DNA of 64,000 bases from Heliocidaris tuberculata (taxonomy: Eukaryota > Echinodermata > Echinoidea > Camarodonta > Echinometridae): contig CM046847.1 in the NCBI GenBank assembly GCA_025618425.1, forward strand, positions 7,491,033-7,555,032, given 5' to 3'. Positions 25,801 through 38,797 of this stretch are shown here, piece after piece. How positions within the stretch are numbered: the stretch's first letter is position 1; the number at the start of each line of letters is the position of its first letter. The translations under genes and the position numbers were made by a program. Under the pieces are notes generated by a model. It saw only the letters and a program-made list of their open reading frames with translations, ran no database searches and had not been told where the DNA came from.

Positions 25801-28800
25801 AGTTTTCATTGGAAAAGCAAGCCAATAAACTGTTTTCTGTGTATCATGTTCTGTGCGTATATAACACCTCAGAAGCAAGACTGATAGTTGTGATGTGCCC
25901 CCCCCCCCCACCAACTATGATCACCATCCCTGCATATCTTCCAATCCATTCCAATTTCACATCTTGAAATAAGATGTATTATGTTGAGTAATATACAGCT
26001 TAAAGTCCAGAAATAACCATGACTAACTCAAACAAAACATAAACTGGGATATGTTCATACTCATAATTCCACTAAAAATAAAAAATTCTAGATTCTCAAG
26101 TAACAAAAAAGGACATGCGACACACATCCTTGTACAAATGCACACACAAGCACTGCAAAACAACAACAACAAACCATATATTGATCTCTCAAAAATAAAT
26201 GTTGATGTAATATGGAAGCTGAATGTAACTGAATGTTTTATGTATTGAAGGATACTGGAATATGATTTTCTTTATATTACACATTGTAGGAACATGATGT
26301 AAATGATATGTACGTAACACAAACACAGCACACACAGTGGGGACTTACAATTATATAATGATTCAGTATAAGGCCCTTATGAATGTATGAATTGTTTAAT
26401 CCTCATACATGTAGCTTGTCTCCGTTTAATGCGACATATAGTCATGACAAAGCACTTCTGAAAATGTTTGTGGAGCATGTGAATGAAATTGCTTATTTGT
26501 TAACCCTTAGTAAATATAAAATTATACATTGCACACCATGTCAAGGATTGTGCTGTCACTATAAAGAGTATGAATTGAATTACATGAATTTGTTTTTCAA
26601 TCTAACATGATTTGAATAAAATAGCATGAAAGGGTTTTGAAAGAAGTAAAAAAAATATACACTAAAGTTGATACACCCATAATTATCACAATATTGCTGC
26701 AAAATTAGGATATACTATGTCAGCAATTTTCTTTGACCATCATTGATATCACAGAGAGCAAAAACATGATATCAATATGTCACTGATCATATAAAATCTC
26801 AAATTTTGTGGTATTCTATATCTTTGCTGTCATCACTAATGAAGCATATTGTGGCCACAGACCTATTGGCTCTTTTGTTACCTTGTATACATGTATTCCC
26901 TGTTAATATTAAAGATTCCATTTGTCATAACAATAGAAATTTTTTTTTATACAACTTCAGCATATGAAGCTTAAAATTAAAGAGCTTTAATAAAGCAAAT
27001 GAATAGGCCTAATAAAAGAATAGCCGTGCTCGCAGTCTGTTGCAAACTACAAATATTTTCACAGCTTTTTTGCAGGTGATGTACATTGCTAATGGTAATG
27101 TTTGATATTTTCCGTAGCTTTTCATCTCCAAAATTGCCACAAAATAAGTAAAAAAGGAAAAGAAGCAGAATACAACATTCATTTGTCACCATTCGTATAA
27201 AATATTACTGGCAATAACGCCAGCAAAATATTAAGTGCTTCTTTTCGACATATATTGAACTGGGTTTTTGAAGGAAATAATGTTAGGATTATGCGATCCT
27301 CAAATTAAATGGACTTTATATTCTAATATTTTTTGATAATTACATAACAGTCATCCAAAGCAACTAATAAAAAAAGAACACTGCATTAAAAATATATTCA
27401 ATGAATAAAATTTGAAGGTGATTTGGGCAATGAAATACACATTATACAACAATGGTACATGTACATGTATAAGATACCTTAATGGGTAGATGTATTTAAT
27501 CCTTAAATTATGATTTATAATGCTGGCACTGGACAAAAGAGTATTTGGTGGATAGTTTATATGTATAATGTAAATGTATATGGGACATTGGAATACAGGA
27601 ACATGAAAATGTAGGATAAAATGTAGGACTGAACATTATACATCATGAAAGCTTTTCAATGTCTGCATTCAAATCAAGCCTGCTTATTTGCGCCATCTCT
27701 ACGTAGAAAAAAATGCATTAGTGTGACTAAATTAGACTGAGCTTTATGTGAAGGCGTCAATGTAGAAAAACCGACTTCCTGTGACGTTTACATGGCATGT
27801 TTCTCATGGGTGACATATTAGGCCTATAGCCACTTGGTCAACAACCAACCTGTCTTATACCCAGCTCCCCTTATCCCAATATGTCTACAACCAGTTCTAC
27901 CAATTTTTTTGTTATCCATGCAATACAATTACCGGCAGTTGGTCTATTTTCTATGTAATCTTATCATCATTTTGTAATACATCTTAATCAGGCTACTGCA
28001 TAAAATTAATCCATCTGCTGGTATTCAGTCTAATATTTAAATCCTGCAAGAACTTTAAATTGAATTGAATTGAATTGAATTGAATTGAATTGAATTGAAT
28101 TGAAAGCCCCCCTACAGCCCTACACTAGAAATTTCTTCCAAAGACCAAATTGATGTTAGACCGATAGGATAATAGACATGGCAGGGATTAGACCACCTAT
28201 TAAGAATTAGACCAAAATAGAATAGCCTATATAAGCAGCCTAAGCAGGCATCACTGGCAAGTGGACATACATAACTTAAGTGCAAATGAAATGAAATGAT
28301 AATTAGACCACTTGGATAGTAGACAAACAGGGTCTAGAGAAATGGAATTAGAATACATATTGGTATTAGGCGGACTGGATGTACACTTTATACCAAAGGG
28401 CGATTTTCCCTTTGATACGAGGGCTTGGCTTTGTGCTTTTTGATGAATGCCACTGGGAAACGGGTTTGCACACAGTAACTCAACACTCACCCTAACATGA
28501 CGATGGCGGTCATAGCGATCCTTTATCTTGAGGCCCGCCAGAAATATCAGCAGGAGTGATAGGAAACAGACAAAGAAGGCCACCAGAACGGTCACCCAGT
28601 TAAGTAGGGGGTGATACTGGGCCACCTATGAGGGCCAAAAAGGGGGGCAAGGGAACAATACAGATTCAGGCCTTCGGGTACTATGTAAATCCATGAAGCT
28701 TTTTATAAATGTACATGTACATGTAGCTCCAGCTCCTCCAATCATAATTCAGGACAAAAGAAATGGAAGGAGATATTGTTTCGAGAAAAGGAAAAAAAGT

Positions 28801-29438
28801 TAAAGGGTTTTTTTTTTACCGAGTAGGATGAAAGAAGGGTGAAATCTTGGTGAGAAAGTTAATCATGTACATGAAAGTGAGATTATAAAATGGGTTGGGG
28901 CATCTTGATGAAACAGAGGAAGAGGAAAAACATTTTTGAGAAAGAACAACAAGAGAAGAGAAGAAAGAGATATGGAAAAAAAGGAAAATGAGCATTAAGA
29001 ATATTAACAATGGATGACAATGAAAAAGAAGCTGAAGAATTAGGTTTCATGAAGATGATCAAAAGATATAGAAGTAAAAAGAGTTCAACGAGGATTACAA
29101 GGAAACAGACAGGGTTGGAAATAAGAGGAAAGAAGGTGAGAGAAACATGAAGAAAGATAAGGAGAGAAGAGACTCCAAATGACTCTAAAAGAGCAGGAGT
29201 TACACCAGTGAGTGAAGATACAAATTACAGAGGCCTTTTCTCTATCCCCCATTTCATCGTCATGGCACAAATATATCATACCTATCCCTAAAGTTCCAAT
29301 ATCCTACAGTATATTTTTGTGAAAAAAGTTGTGTAGTGTGGATATTGCCTTAAGAGACATTGTGTGTGAAATACATGTATGAACATGTATGTGTTTCTAT
29401 GATTTGTATTGGGTCTATTGGATATACATGTGTGTATG

Positions 29439-29480
<42 letters not shown>

Positions 29481-32400
29481 GAAGGAATATCTGTGTGAGG
29501 ATATTCTCAACAGACACTCACAAACATACAAATAAACAACACAATTCCACCATTCAAACAAGTTACTTTAAATCATTCTCAAAACAGAAGGACAAACAAA
29601 ACTGCACCAAAACATTTAAAATCATGAAGTTAGGTATAACTAAGGGGGAAGGGATAAACACCTAATTCAGAGAACAGCAATGTTACTTGTGAGAGAAATG
29701 AAACTAATACACGGCATGCAAATCAGTCATTGCAGGGTGCACTTTCTAATCCATATATCAATACAGAAAAAAAAAAAAAAAAAATCATACACAAAAAAGA
29801 ATTAGACATGAATTATAATCAGAGAGGCAAAGAAAACGAAATCATAAGTTAAATTCAGCCACTAGTCAAAATGCTGCGGGAGGTTGGAGTGATAGACCAG
29901 GAAGAATCTAAATCAAAATGCTAAAGCAATCAGATGATCTACTGGCAGCATGCGACATGCATTTCAAACTGAAAAGATGGTGATAAAAGGCCAATGAGGG
30001 CCAGCCATAAAAAGCTCCACGTCTCCCGAAGGGAGAAAGACAGGATCACTGTACGATTCCAACTTCCACCGACCCCTCTACAACGACGACGACGGCGCTG
30101 AGGAACGTACCTGTCGGTGCCGGAAAGCGTCGCAGCGCTGCTTAAACTTCCAGCCCAGCACAAAGAAGAGCAGGAAGAAGAGAAAACAGCTGAAGAAGAC
30201 GATAAGGAACTGGAGCAAGGTGAACATCAGCATAGGATGGATCAAATATACCTGTTGGTGTAACCAACCCCGTAACAAAAGGGGAGAAAAAGATATAAAG
30301 AGGGAGGGGGAAAAAAAATGAATGAAAAAAATAAAGCTTGTATGCAATCTATATGGATCAAATATACCTGTTGGTAACCATCCCCTCGCAATGGGGGGGG
30401 GGGGGGGGGATGTACAGAAGAGAAAAATGAATGGAAAAAAAACTCATCTCCATTCTACTTCTTCACAGAGATTTTAAAATGATAGATGCATGATTTGGGA
30501 CAGCTAGTACTAGAACATGACCTGACTATGCTCCACAGGAAATGAACCAGGTTTTTTTAGTTGGAAAGGAGACAAAGTAATTTTTTCCTGTCTAGCATTT
30601 GAAAGGCTTTTCTTCTTTGCAGCCTCTGATTCTTTCTATTTTCTAGCCTTTATTATTTATGAAAGAGTTTTAAAATTAAGAAATAGATCCCGCAGTTGGT
30701 GAAAGGTGTCTTCCTTTAAAGGAAAGCAGGACAGATATTATATAACTTGGAACCTGTTTAAGAAGAAAGGCCGATGGAGAGAAGAAAAAAAAAGCTGCTT
30801 CAAAACTTTCAACCACAGTGACTTGCCAAAACTACAAATAGAGAGAAGTGAGTGGATAAATAGAGTAGCAAGTGCTGATGATTTAAAAGTACATGACATA
30901 TCTGCAACAGAAAAAAGAAAAGAAAAGACATCAACCAGTTAGTGGTGATAGAGTATCCAAAAAATCACACCACACCAGCCAAGGAGGTTTGGGTGCTTTA
31001 GATTATAATGGAAAGAAGATATGTGCACAGGACACCCAGAAAGCACAAGAGGAGATGATTAGTTTTGGAAGCAAAAATGTTACACCAGTCAAAGGAACCT
31101 TGACACAAAACCACTCCTCAAGGATGAGGACGTTTCCAGAAGAGAAGGGGGCTTACCTGCCGTTCACGGCGCGTTACCAAACAAGTTTGTATACGAACGC
31201 CTACAAAAAATAGGAGCAGCGTAACAATGAAGGCACCAAGAGCTGCTGCTATGTAATGTAGAAGCTCTGGTTGAACATCCACATATAATACCTGATGGAT
31301 TAGCGAATGCGATAAGCATGGAGGAAAAAGGGAAAGGGGAAAAGGCAAAAAGACAAATCATATTTCGACTTGCTGAAAAAAAAAACGCTTTTCAAATAGT
31401 AGAGCAATTTCTCTTTGTATTTTCAAACCATGCAGTTGATTAGATTGTGCTCTGTAAGATGGATATGAACATGAGAGTTAGTATAAAGGTCAAGAAGATT
31501 TCCTCAATGCAATGCTGTGCAGGAAAACATTCTCTAAATACTCCGGAACTCTGGGGGAAGAAACGTGCCATGCAAGCTCCCAGAATGCATCACCAGGCAG
31601 TGGCCCCCAGTGCGTTACGCTACCTGTCGAAGGCGCCGGATCTCAAGGTGCTGGTAGATGCGCCAGGTGAACGTCATCAGACCAAGCAGGAGCACCATAC
31701 ATGACACAAAGACAATGAGGGCTTCCAAAACGTCCTGGAAATCCCCACTGTACTGCAAGGGGATCTGGAGTATGTAGAGTTCAGTTTAAATGTTTATGGA
31801 CTGATTGGCATTCCACTCAAAATGCAACAATATTCACCCTCATGGTTAGCTGGTTTGGGGAGTTATCTTTGAATGAAAGATTATAAAAACTGAGAGGTAG
31901 AAGCAAAACTAATGATCAAAACACACCCCTCATAAATTGAAGCCCCAAATTATTGCTCATTTTAAAAACTGCCCCGAGACAGTTACACTGTAAAGCTGAA
32001 ATACTTCAATATATACACATCTTATGCTTGTCACAAGAAGTAAAATGCAAAATATGCATCGCCTTATTTAAAGATGTGAAGAAGAAAAAAATCAGATTTC
32101 CCAAATGATATAAAAGCACACAAAAGAAAATGATGAGGGAAAGCACACACAGGACAATTTCAGATTCTGGGAGGTAAACTGTAAAAGGGAGAAAAACAAA
32201 CAGGCCTACATGAGAAAAAATTAGAGACTAGTGATTTTCTTAGAGTCAAATAAACATAACAAAGAAATAGTAAGCACAGCGGACTCCTCATTACATCATT
32301 TTAAAGTTACATTCTGCTTCAGACAAAATTTGAGTACCAAGATGAAATCAACACAGCCTAGATAATATCCAATGCCTCCACATGAGGGGAGCGTTTCATC

Positions 32401-35400
32401 AAGTGTTTTGTCAGTGATTTTTACTGACAAATTTGCTCTCAGCCAATCAGATGCAAGGATTTCAGTAGCTTATAACAGTTGTCGGTAAAAAATCACTGAC
32501 AAAACACTTGATGAAACGCTCCCCAGGTCTCAACTCACCATGGCTTTATTACAGGAGGTGATCTGAAATCTTGTACAGATATACTGACCAAGATACACCA
32601 GAGAAACAAAAACAGAACATAAATCCAGAATAGGGACAAGTACCTTAATACTCAATTCCACAAAATCTCATGTATTCCTGAACCCATTGAATACTCAGCC
32701 ACGGATACAGTAACTCAGGCCAGGGTGTGTGGAAAATGTGTGTTCTACCAAAATAAAATCCTATTCCTCAGGCTAATAGCACACCTTGCATCATGATATG
32801 ATATCCAGCTATAAAGACTGAAATAAAGACTGGAATCTAGAAGAGAGATCTGTCGTCCAATAATAGCGTTGTTCTCAGAGTCGGAACTTCATTTACAAGG
32901 AGAAGGCTATAAAATATATGTAGCGAATTGACAGAACGTAACAAAAAAAAATTAAAATTAAAAAAAAATCCATTTGAATAATGTGACCATCAGCAAATTG
33001 TCTTTCAAATACCCGACTACATCTGGGCTACAAATGAAGCAGAAAGAGTCTAAAAATTATCTAAAAGATATGGCAGTGTCAAAAAAGACCTCTATATCAC
33101 TTCTTATTTAAGTGAAAAAATATCACAATTATGATCAAAATCGAAAGTACTTTTTAAAATAAAGTTCACAGACATTCTGCATGCAGCAGACACCAACAGT
33201 CATACACATTTACTCATCATTCTAAGGCTAAGCTTCAGAAATCACTAATTAAAATTGTTAGCTATTAAACTATACTGTTTATTGCTATAAAAGTGAAAAA
33301 CCAATCTAAATGCTGAATCATATCATATCCATAAACCCATAAAAGGGAAAACATGTAACAAGTTTTTTTTTTATTACTAAAAGATACAGAAAAATATTTG
33401 CTGCAATTAAAAGAAATGAAGTGCATACATTGCATCATAACAGCACATGATCTGGTAAAAGACCTACCTATGTAATACACAAATCTTATTCATAATCTGA
33501 CTTCTTCATGAATTTACCCCTAAAATGACCCCATTTTCTTTTTTTAAGTACTGATAAATGAAAAATGTCAAACAGCATGAACCAATTTCCACAAACACTG
33601 CCTTTCAAAAACCGTACAAGCTGTAAGCTATAACTGCACAAAGAATTAAAGTTGTTTTTCATGCTCCCAAGAGGGCACTGAAATTAAACAAATGACTTAG
33701 GAATATAAATCACTGAGCATTTATATGACAGTTGTATATAGGTGAATGAATACCTGCTCACATGGTAGCATTTAGTATAAGAATAGAGTATTATTAGCCT
33801 GCACCCGTATGACTTTTACTTGTTAATAAATTGCGCGTCCACCAAAACAAACACGCATGCGCATGGAAATAGGGGTCATTTCAGGGTCGTTTGTACCATG
33901 TTCTGAATTACAAGCTGCCTTATTGTGTGAGATATCTTGTGGGCTGCCTAGCATCTGACATCTTCTAGAGGATAATCTGACATCTCAGTTAGGTGTCCAA
34001 ACTGTACGATCTGATGCCGCACGCAAAGATATCTACACGTGTCTGGCTTGACAACAAATACGTTTCAAATGACATATGAAAAGAGTTAAAGATAGGAATT
34101 ATCTACATGAAAATATGAGAGTAAGAGAGTAAGAAAAAGAGAGAGGGCACACCAAATGGAGAAAGTTTAGAGCTGTAGCAGATTCTTTTTCAGGTGTCAG
34201 TAGCAGCAATACACTAGTAAGTGAAAGACAGCAGCAAAGAGCACAAAGAAAGAACTCTTGTCCGTTGGCACTTACCCGCTCTCCCTGTACTCTGTTGTGC
34301 AAGTTATAGCACAATCTGCCAATAAACATTCCGCAGGAGAACAGGATAACAACCACCATGGCCATCAGGAATATCGCAAATAGCACCACAAAAATTTCCA
34401 TGCTTGGACTACCATCATGATGTGAATTATCTTCCCAACTTGGGTAGGGTGAGACACACTCTGTCTTTTCTATGCAGACCTATTTAAAAGTACATTTATC
34501 AATGTCAATCGTAGGAGGGGAAAGAAAGGATGCAGGACTTGGTTTATCTGGATAGCAAAAAGTAAAGTAAATTTGTTTGACGAAACACCAAGGACAGCAA
34601 TATGTTTCTGCTGAGATCAGCAAAGGAGTTCTTGATAGAAGCAATCACTTTTTGTTCTCCACTTGGTTTAACAATTAAACGCAAGCGCTGTCCAGAGTGA
34701 CCCCACCAAAGAACAGACTTGGAACAAACTTGACCAACAGGATGTGCCCACCGATCGCATGCTCCTGCAATGCTTCAACTTCCTAAGGTGGTTCTTTCTC
34801 AGAACATGGGCCTTTGAAAAGCTGAGAAACACATTTATCTTTTGGATCAATCTACAGATTATCCCAATATCAATACTAGGAGAAGAAAAAGGTGTAGAGT
34901 TTATATTTTAAAGAGGGGGAAAGGAGTGAACAGGTCTTGTTTGATAAAGTAAGTATGAATGCAATCTTTGAATACGATCAGTAAGAGTTGTCTTGTAGCA
35001 TGTACAGCTGCATGGCTGTAAAACCTCCCAGGAAACACAATGCAGAACAGCACAACCACAACTAACATGATTACAAGGGCAAATAAATGCAATGGGGACC
35101 ATAGAAATGTGTGCAATATAAAGCTTAATACATGAACCATCTGTTTCCACAGACAACAGATTGAATTGTATTAAAAAAATTTAAATTATTTTCCAATTTG
35201 CAATATATTAAAAAAAAAAAAAACACTTGAATAATGTGACCATCAGCAAATTGTCTTTCAAATACCAAACTACATCTGGGCTACAAATGAAGCAGAAAGA
35301 GTCTCAAAATTATCTAAAAAGATATGGCAGTGTCAAAAAAGACTTCTATGTCACTTCTTATTTAAGTGAAAAAATATCACAATTATGATCAGAATTGAAA

Positions 35401-38400
35401 GTACTTTTTTCATAAAGTTCACAGACATTCTGCATGCAGCAGACACCAACAGTCATACACATTTAACTCATCCTTCTAAGGCTAAGCTTCAATAATGACT
35501 AATCAAAATTTTTAGCAATTAAGCTAAACTTTTTATTGCTACAAAAGTGAAATACCAATCAAAATGTTGAATCATATCATATCCAAAAACCCATAAAAGG
35601 GATAACATGTAAAAAGTTTTTTTTTTATCAATAAAAGATACAGAAATATATTTGCTGCAATTAAAAGAAAGGAAGTGCATACATTGCATTATAACAGCAA
35701 ATGATCTGGTAAAAGACTATGTACTACACAACTCTAATTCATAATCTGACTTCTTTATGAATTTACCCCTAAAATTACCTCAATTTTTAAATATAGCGCT
35801 GATAAATGAAAAATGTCAAACAGCATGAACCAATCCCCAAAACACTGCCTTTCGAAAACCGTACAAGCTGTGCCTAATGTTTAAAGGGAAGGTTGAGTTC
35901 TGGGAAAGGTGAAAAATACTTTGTGAGCTTTCTCATTCCCTTTACGTCAGTTTGGAAGAACATCATTATAGATATGTCTCCTGAAAAGGATTGCTCTTCA
36001 AATGCCCACATATTTGAAATATGAAAAGAAATAGCCGAAATGTTCAGGCTGAACACTCATGCCACATTTGTGTACAGTCCCCATATACCCATTTCTGTGT
36101 GCAGTGCATGTGCTCTTCAGCGAGATTGGGTTAATTTTTTCTCATTTTAACGATTCTAAAACCTCACAGTATACTCCAATTCTTAGGTAAACATGAACAA
36201 CCATTCCCAATTGCTTCGAGACAATTTCTTTCACAATGTAATCGCACGACCAGATCTCAACTTTATATTTAACCTGTATGCTACAACTGCGCAAAGAATT
36301 AAAGTTGTTTTCAATGCTCCCATGAGGGCACTGAAATTAAAAGATGACTTAGGAATATCAATCACTGAGCATTTTATGTGACGGTTGTATATAGGTGAAT
36401 GAATACATGTACCTGCTCACATGGTAGCATTTAGTATAAGAGTAGAGTATTATTAGTTACCAAATAAATGCAGTTACAATAAATCAGATACATCTGCAAT
36501 ACAAGTTGAAGGATCATGATTACGATTGTTATGCTAAACTCAGGCTATTTCCGATGACGGAGGGGAAATTTAGACTGGAGTCTTTGGCCCCATGCTCCCA
36601 TCCAGATGTAGGTTGTTTTTTTGTGATACTAATCATGTGTAATTCTAATCATGTGTGTTGTTTATATAAAGCCAGTTTGTAATTACTATTTGCGCATGTG
36701 CAGATAAATGTCATTTGTATCAAGTACAATTGACCTTTATACGTTATCATTTTGTATGCACCATGAAGTCCGCTCCAGTATGATTTTACTTGTTAAAAAA
36801 TTGCGCTTCCACCAAAATAAATGCGCATGCGCATAGAAATAGGGGTCATTTCAGGGTCGTTTGTACCATGTTCGCTTATTGTGTGAGATATCTTGTGGGC
36901 TGCCTAGCATCTGACATCTTCTAGAGGATAATCTGACATCTCAGTTAGCTGTCCAAACCGTACGATCTAATGCTGCACGCAAAGATATCTACATGTGTCT
37001 GGCTGGACAACAAATACGATTCAAATTACATATGAAAAGAATTACAGATAGGAATTATCTATGTGAAAATATGAGTAAGAGAGTAAGAAAGAGAGAGAGG
37101 GCACACCAAATGGAGGGAGTTTTTAGAGCTGTAGCAGATTCTTTTTCAGGTGTCAGTAGCAGCAATACACTACTACGTGAAAGACAGCAGCAAAGAGCAC
37201 AAAGAAAGAACTCTTGTCCGTTGGCACTTACCCGCTCTCCCTGTACTCTGTTGTGCAAGTTATAGCACAACCTGCCGCTTAACATTACGCAGAACGACAG
37301 GAGAACAACCACTATGGCCACCATGGCTACTGCAAAAATCAGCACAAGTATGCGTGTGCTTGGACTACCATCTAAATGTGAATGATCTTCCCAACTTGGG
37401 TAGGGTGAGGCACACTCTGTCATTTCTATGCAGACCTATTTAAAAGTACATTTATCAATGTCAATCGTAGGAGGGGGAAGAAAGGATACAGGACTTGGTT
37501 TATCTGGGTAGCAAAAAGTAAAGTAAATTTGTTTGACGAAACACCAAGGACAACAATATGTTTCTGCTGAGATCAGCAAAGGAGTTCTTGATAGAAACAA
37601 TCACTTGTTGTTCTCAACTTGGTTTAACAATTAAACACATGCGCTGTCCAGAGTGACTCCACCAAAGAACAGACTTGGAACAAACTTGACCAACAGGATG
37701 TGCCCACCGATCGCATGCTCCTGCAATGCTTCAACTTCCTAAGGTGGTTCCTTCTCAGAACATGGGCCTTTGAAAAGCTGAGAGATACATTTAGTTTTGG
37801 GGTCAATCTACAGATTATCGCAATATCAATACTAGGAGAAGGAAAAGGTGTAGAGTTTATATTCTAAAGAGGGGGAAAGAAGTGAACATGTCTTGTATGA
37901 ATGCAATCTTTGAATGCCATCAGTAAGAGTTGTCTTGTAGCATGTACAGCTGCGTGGCTGTAAAACCTCCCAGGAAACACTCTGCAGAACAGCACAACCA
38001 CAACTAACATGATTACAAGGGCAAATAAAGGCAAAGGGGACCATAGAAATGTGTGCAATATAAAGCTTAAAGGTAACAGATAGTTTTGGTAAGCCCTCAA
38101 AAACTTTTCATGAGATTTCTTTGATTTTACTTAATAAATAGGAGGGTACTAACATAACTCAGATGCTGTGAAGTTTTTTCCTCCTTAAGTGAAATGTTTA
38201 TCGAATGAGAGGTGAAAAGTAATAAAAATCCCTGATCCAAAAAAGAGGGGATGTAAATTCAAACAACGGCCTCACACGCTACTCACATGAGGATTGCTGT
38301 GTGTATAGAATACGCTGCACATAGTGCGAAGCGCTGAGTTTATTGTGCGGGGAACCTTCGGGTGGATATGGTCTTAGCATGAGGCAGTGAAAAGCCGTTA

Positions 38401-38743
38401 CCAAGCGTTTCTTACAGATATTTACACTAAAATTTGTTCGAAATCGTGAATGGAATGTTAAATAATCTCGTACATGTGTCTTATGATAAAAGGAGAATAG
38501 TATGTGACTATGTTAGATAAGTTTCTTGCCAATATGATTTTTGCTACCGAGACTGTCTATGAGCTTTAATACATGAACCACTTGGTTCCCATTGGCAACA
38601 GCTTGAATTGTATCCAAAAAATTAAAATTATTTTCCAATTTGCAATTTATTTTATGTAAAATATTAGAGCTGCTTCCCTCTTTTATGCAGGACTGGTGTC
38701 AGTAAGTGCAGGATATACAATAAACAAGTTAAGACAATGAGAA

Positions 38744-38797
<54 letters not shown>

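Larger units (their letters stand above)
32970..35215. repeat. Tandem duplicon, copy 1 (contains exon TM3)
   Basis: Shorter copy of the duplicon, without the MITE insertions. Matching landmarks are CATTCTGCATGCAGCAGACA (33176; 35426), CTGCTCACATGGTAGCATTT (33756; 36414), ATAGGGGTCATTTCAGGGTC (33869) and CTTCAACTTCCTAAGGTGG (34773). It contains TM3, the conserved exon at 34675-34782 and a relic exon at 34988-35131. Confidence 0.9.
35216..38652. repeat. Tandem duplicon, copy 2 (contains exon TM2)
   Basis: Starts near CACTTGAATAATGTGACCAT and ends near TTTTCCAATTTGCAAT. It corresponds along its length to 32970-35215 at roughly 90-95% identity by eye, with extra segments at 35880-36272 (MITE), about 36450-36775, and 38071-38565 (MITE). 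It holds TM2, the conserved exon at 37631-37738 and a broken TM-like exon at 37930-38067. Confidence 0.9.

Noticed and set aside
26977..27192. Hydrophobic minus-strand frame (ILLLFLFYLFCG) as another TM exon
   Set aside because: No acceptor/donor pair in phase 0 and no helix-flank register shared with TM1-TM7.
32539..32677. A longer (46-residue) version of the candidate eighth TM exon starting at GGGTTCAG
   Set aside because: The interval is 139 bp and a TGA interrupts the frame; only the 105-bp version is open.
34681..34792. Plus-strand frame reading through the same conserved block (DPTKEQTWNKLDQQDV)
   Set aside because: It looks protein-like, but all three differences between copies are non-synonymous in that frame, which argues against it.
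34668..34850. 60-codon frame on the minus strand overlapping the conserved exon (and its twin at 37624-37806)
   Set aside because: It is the wrong frame: changes between duplicons are synonymous only in the frame entered at the CCACCTTAG acceptor.
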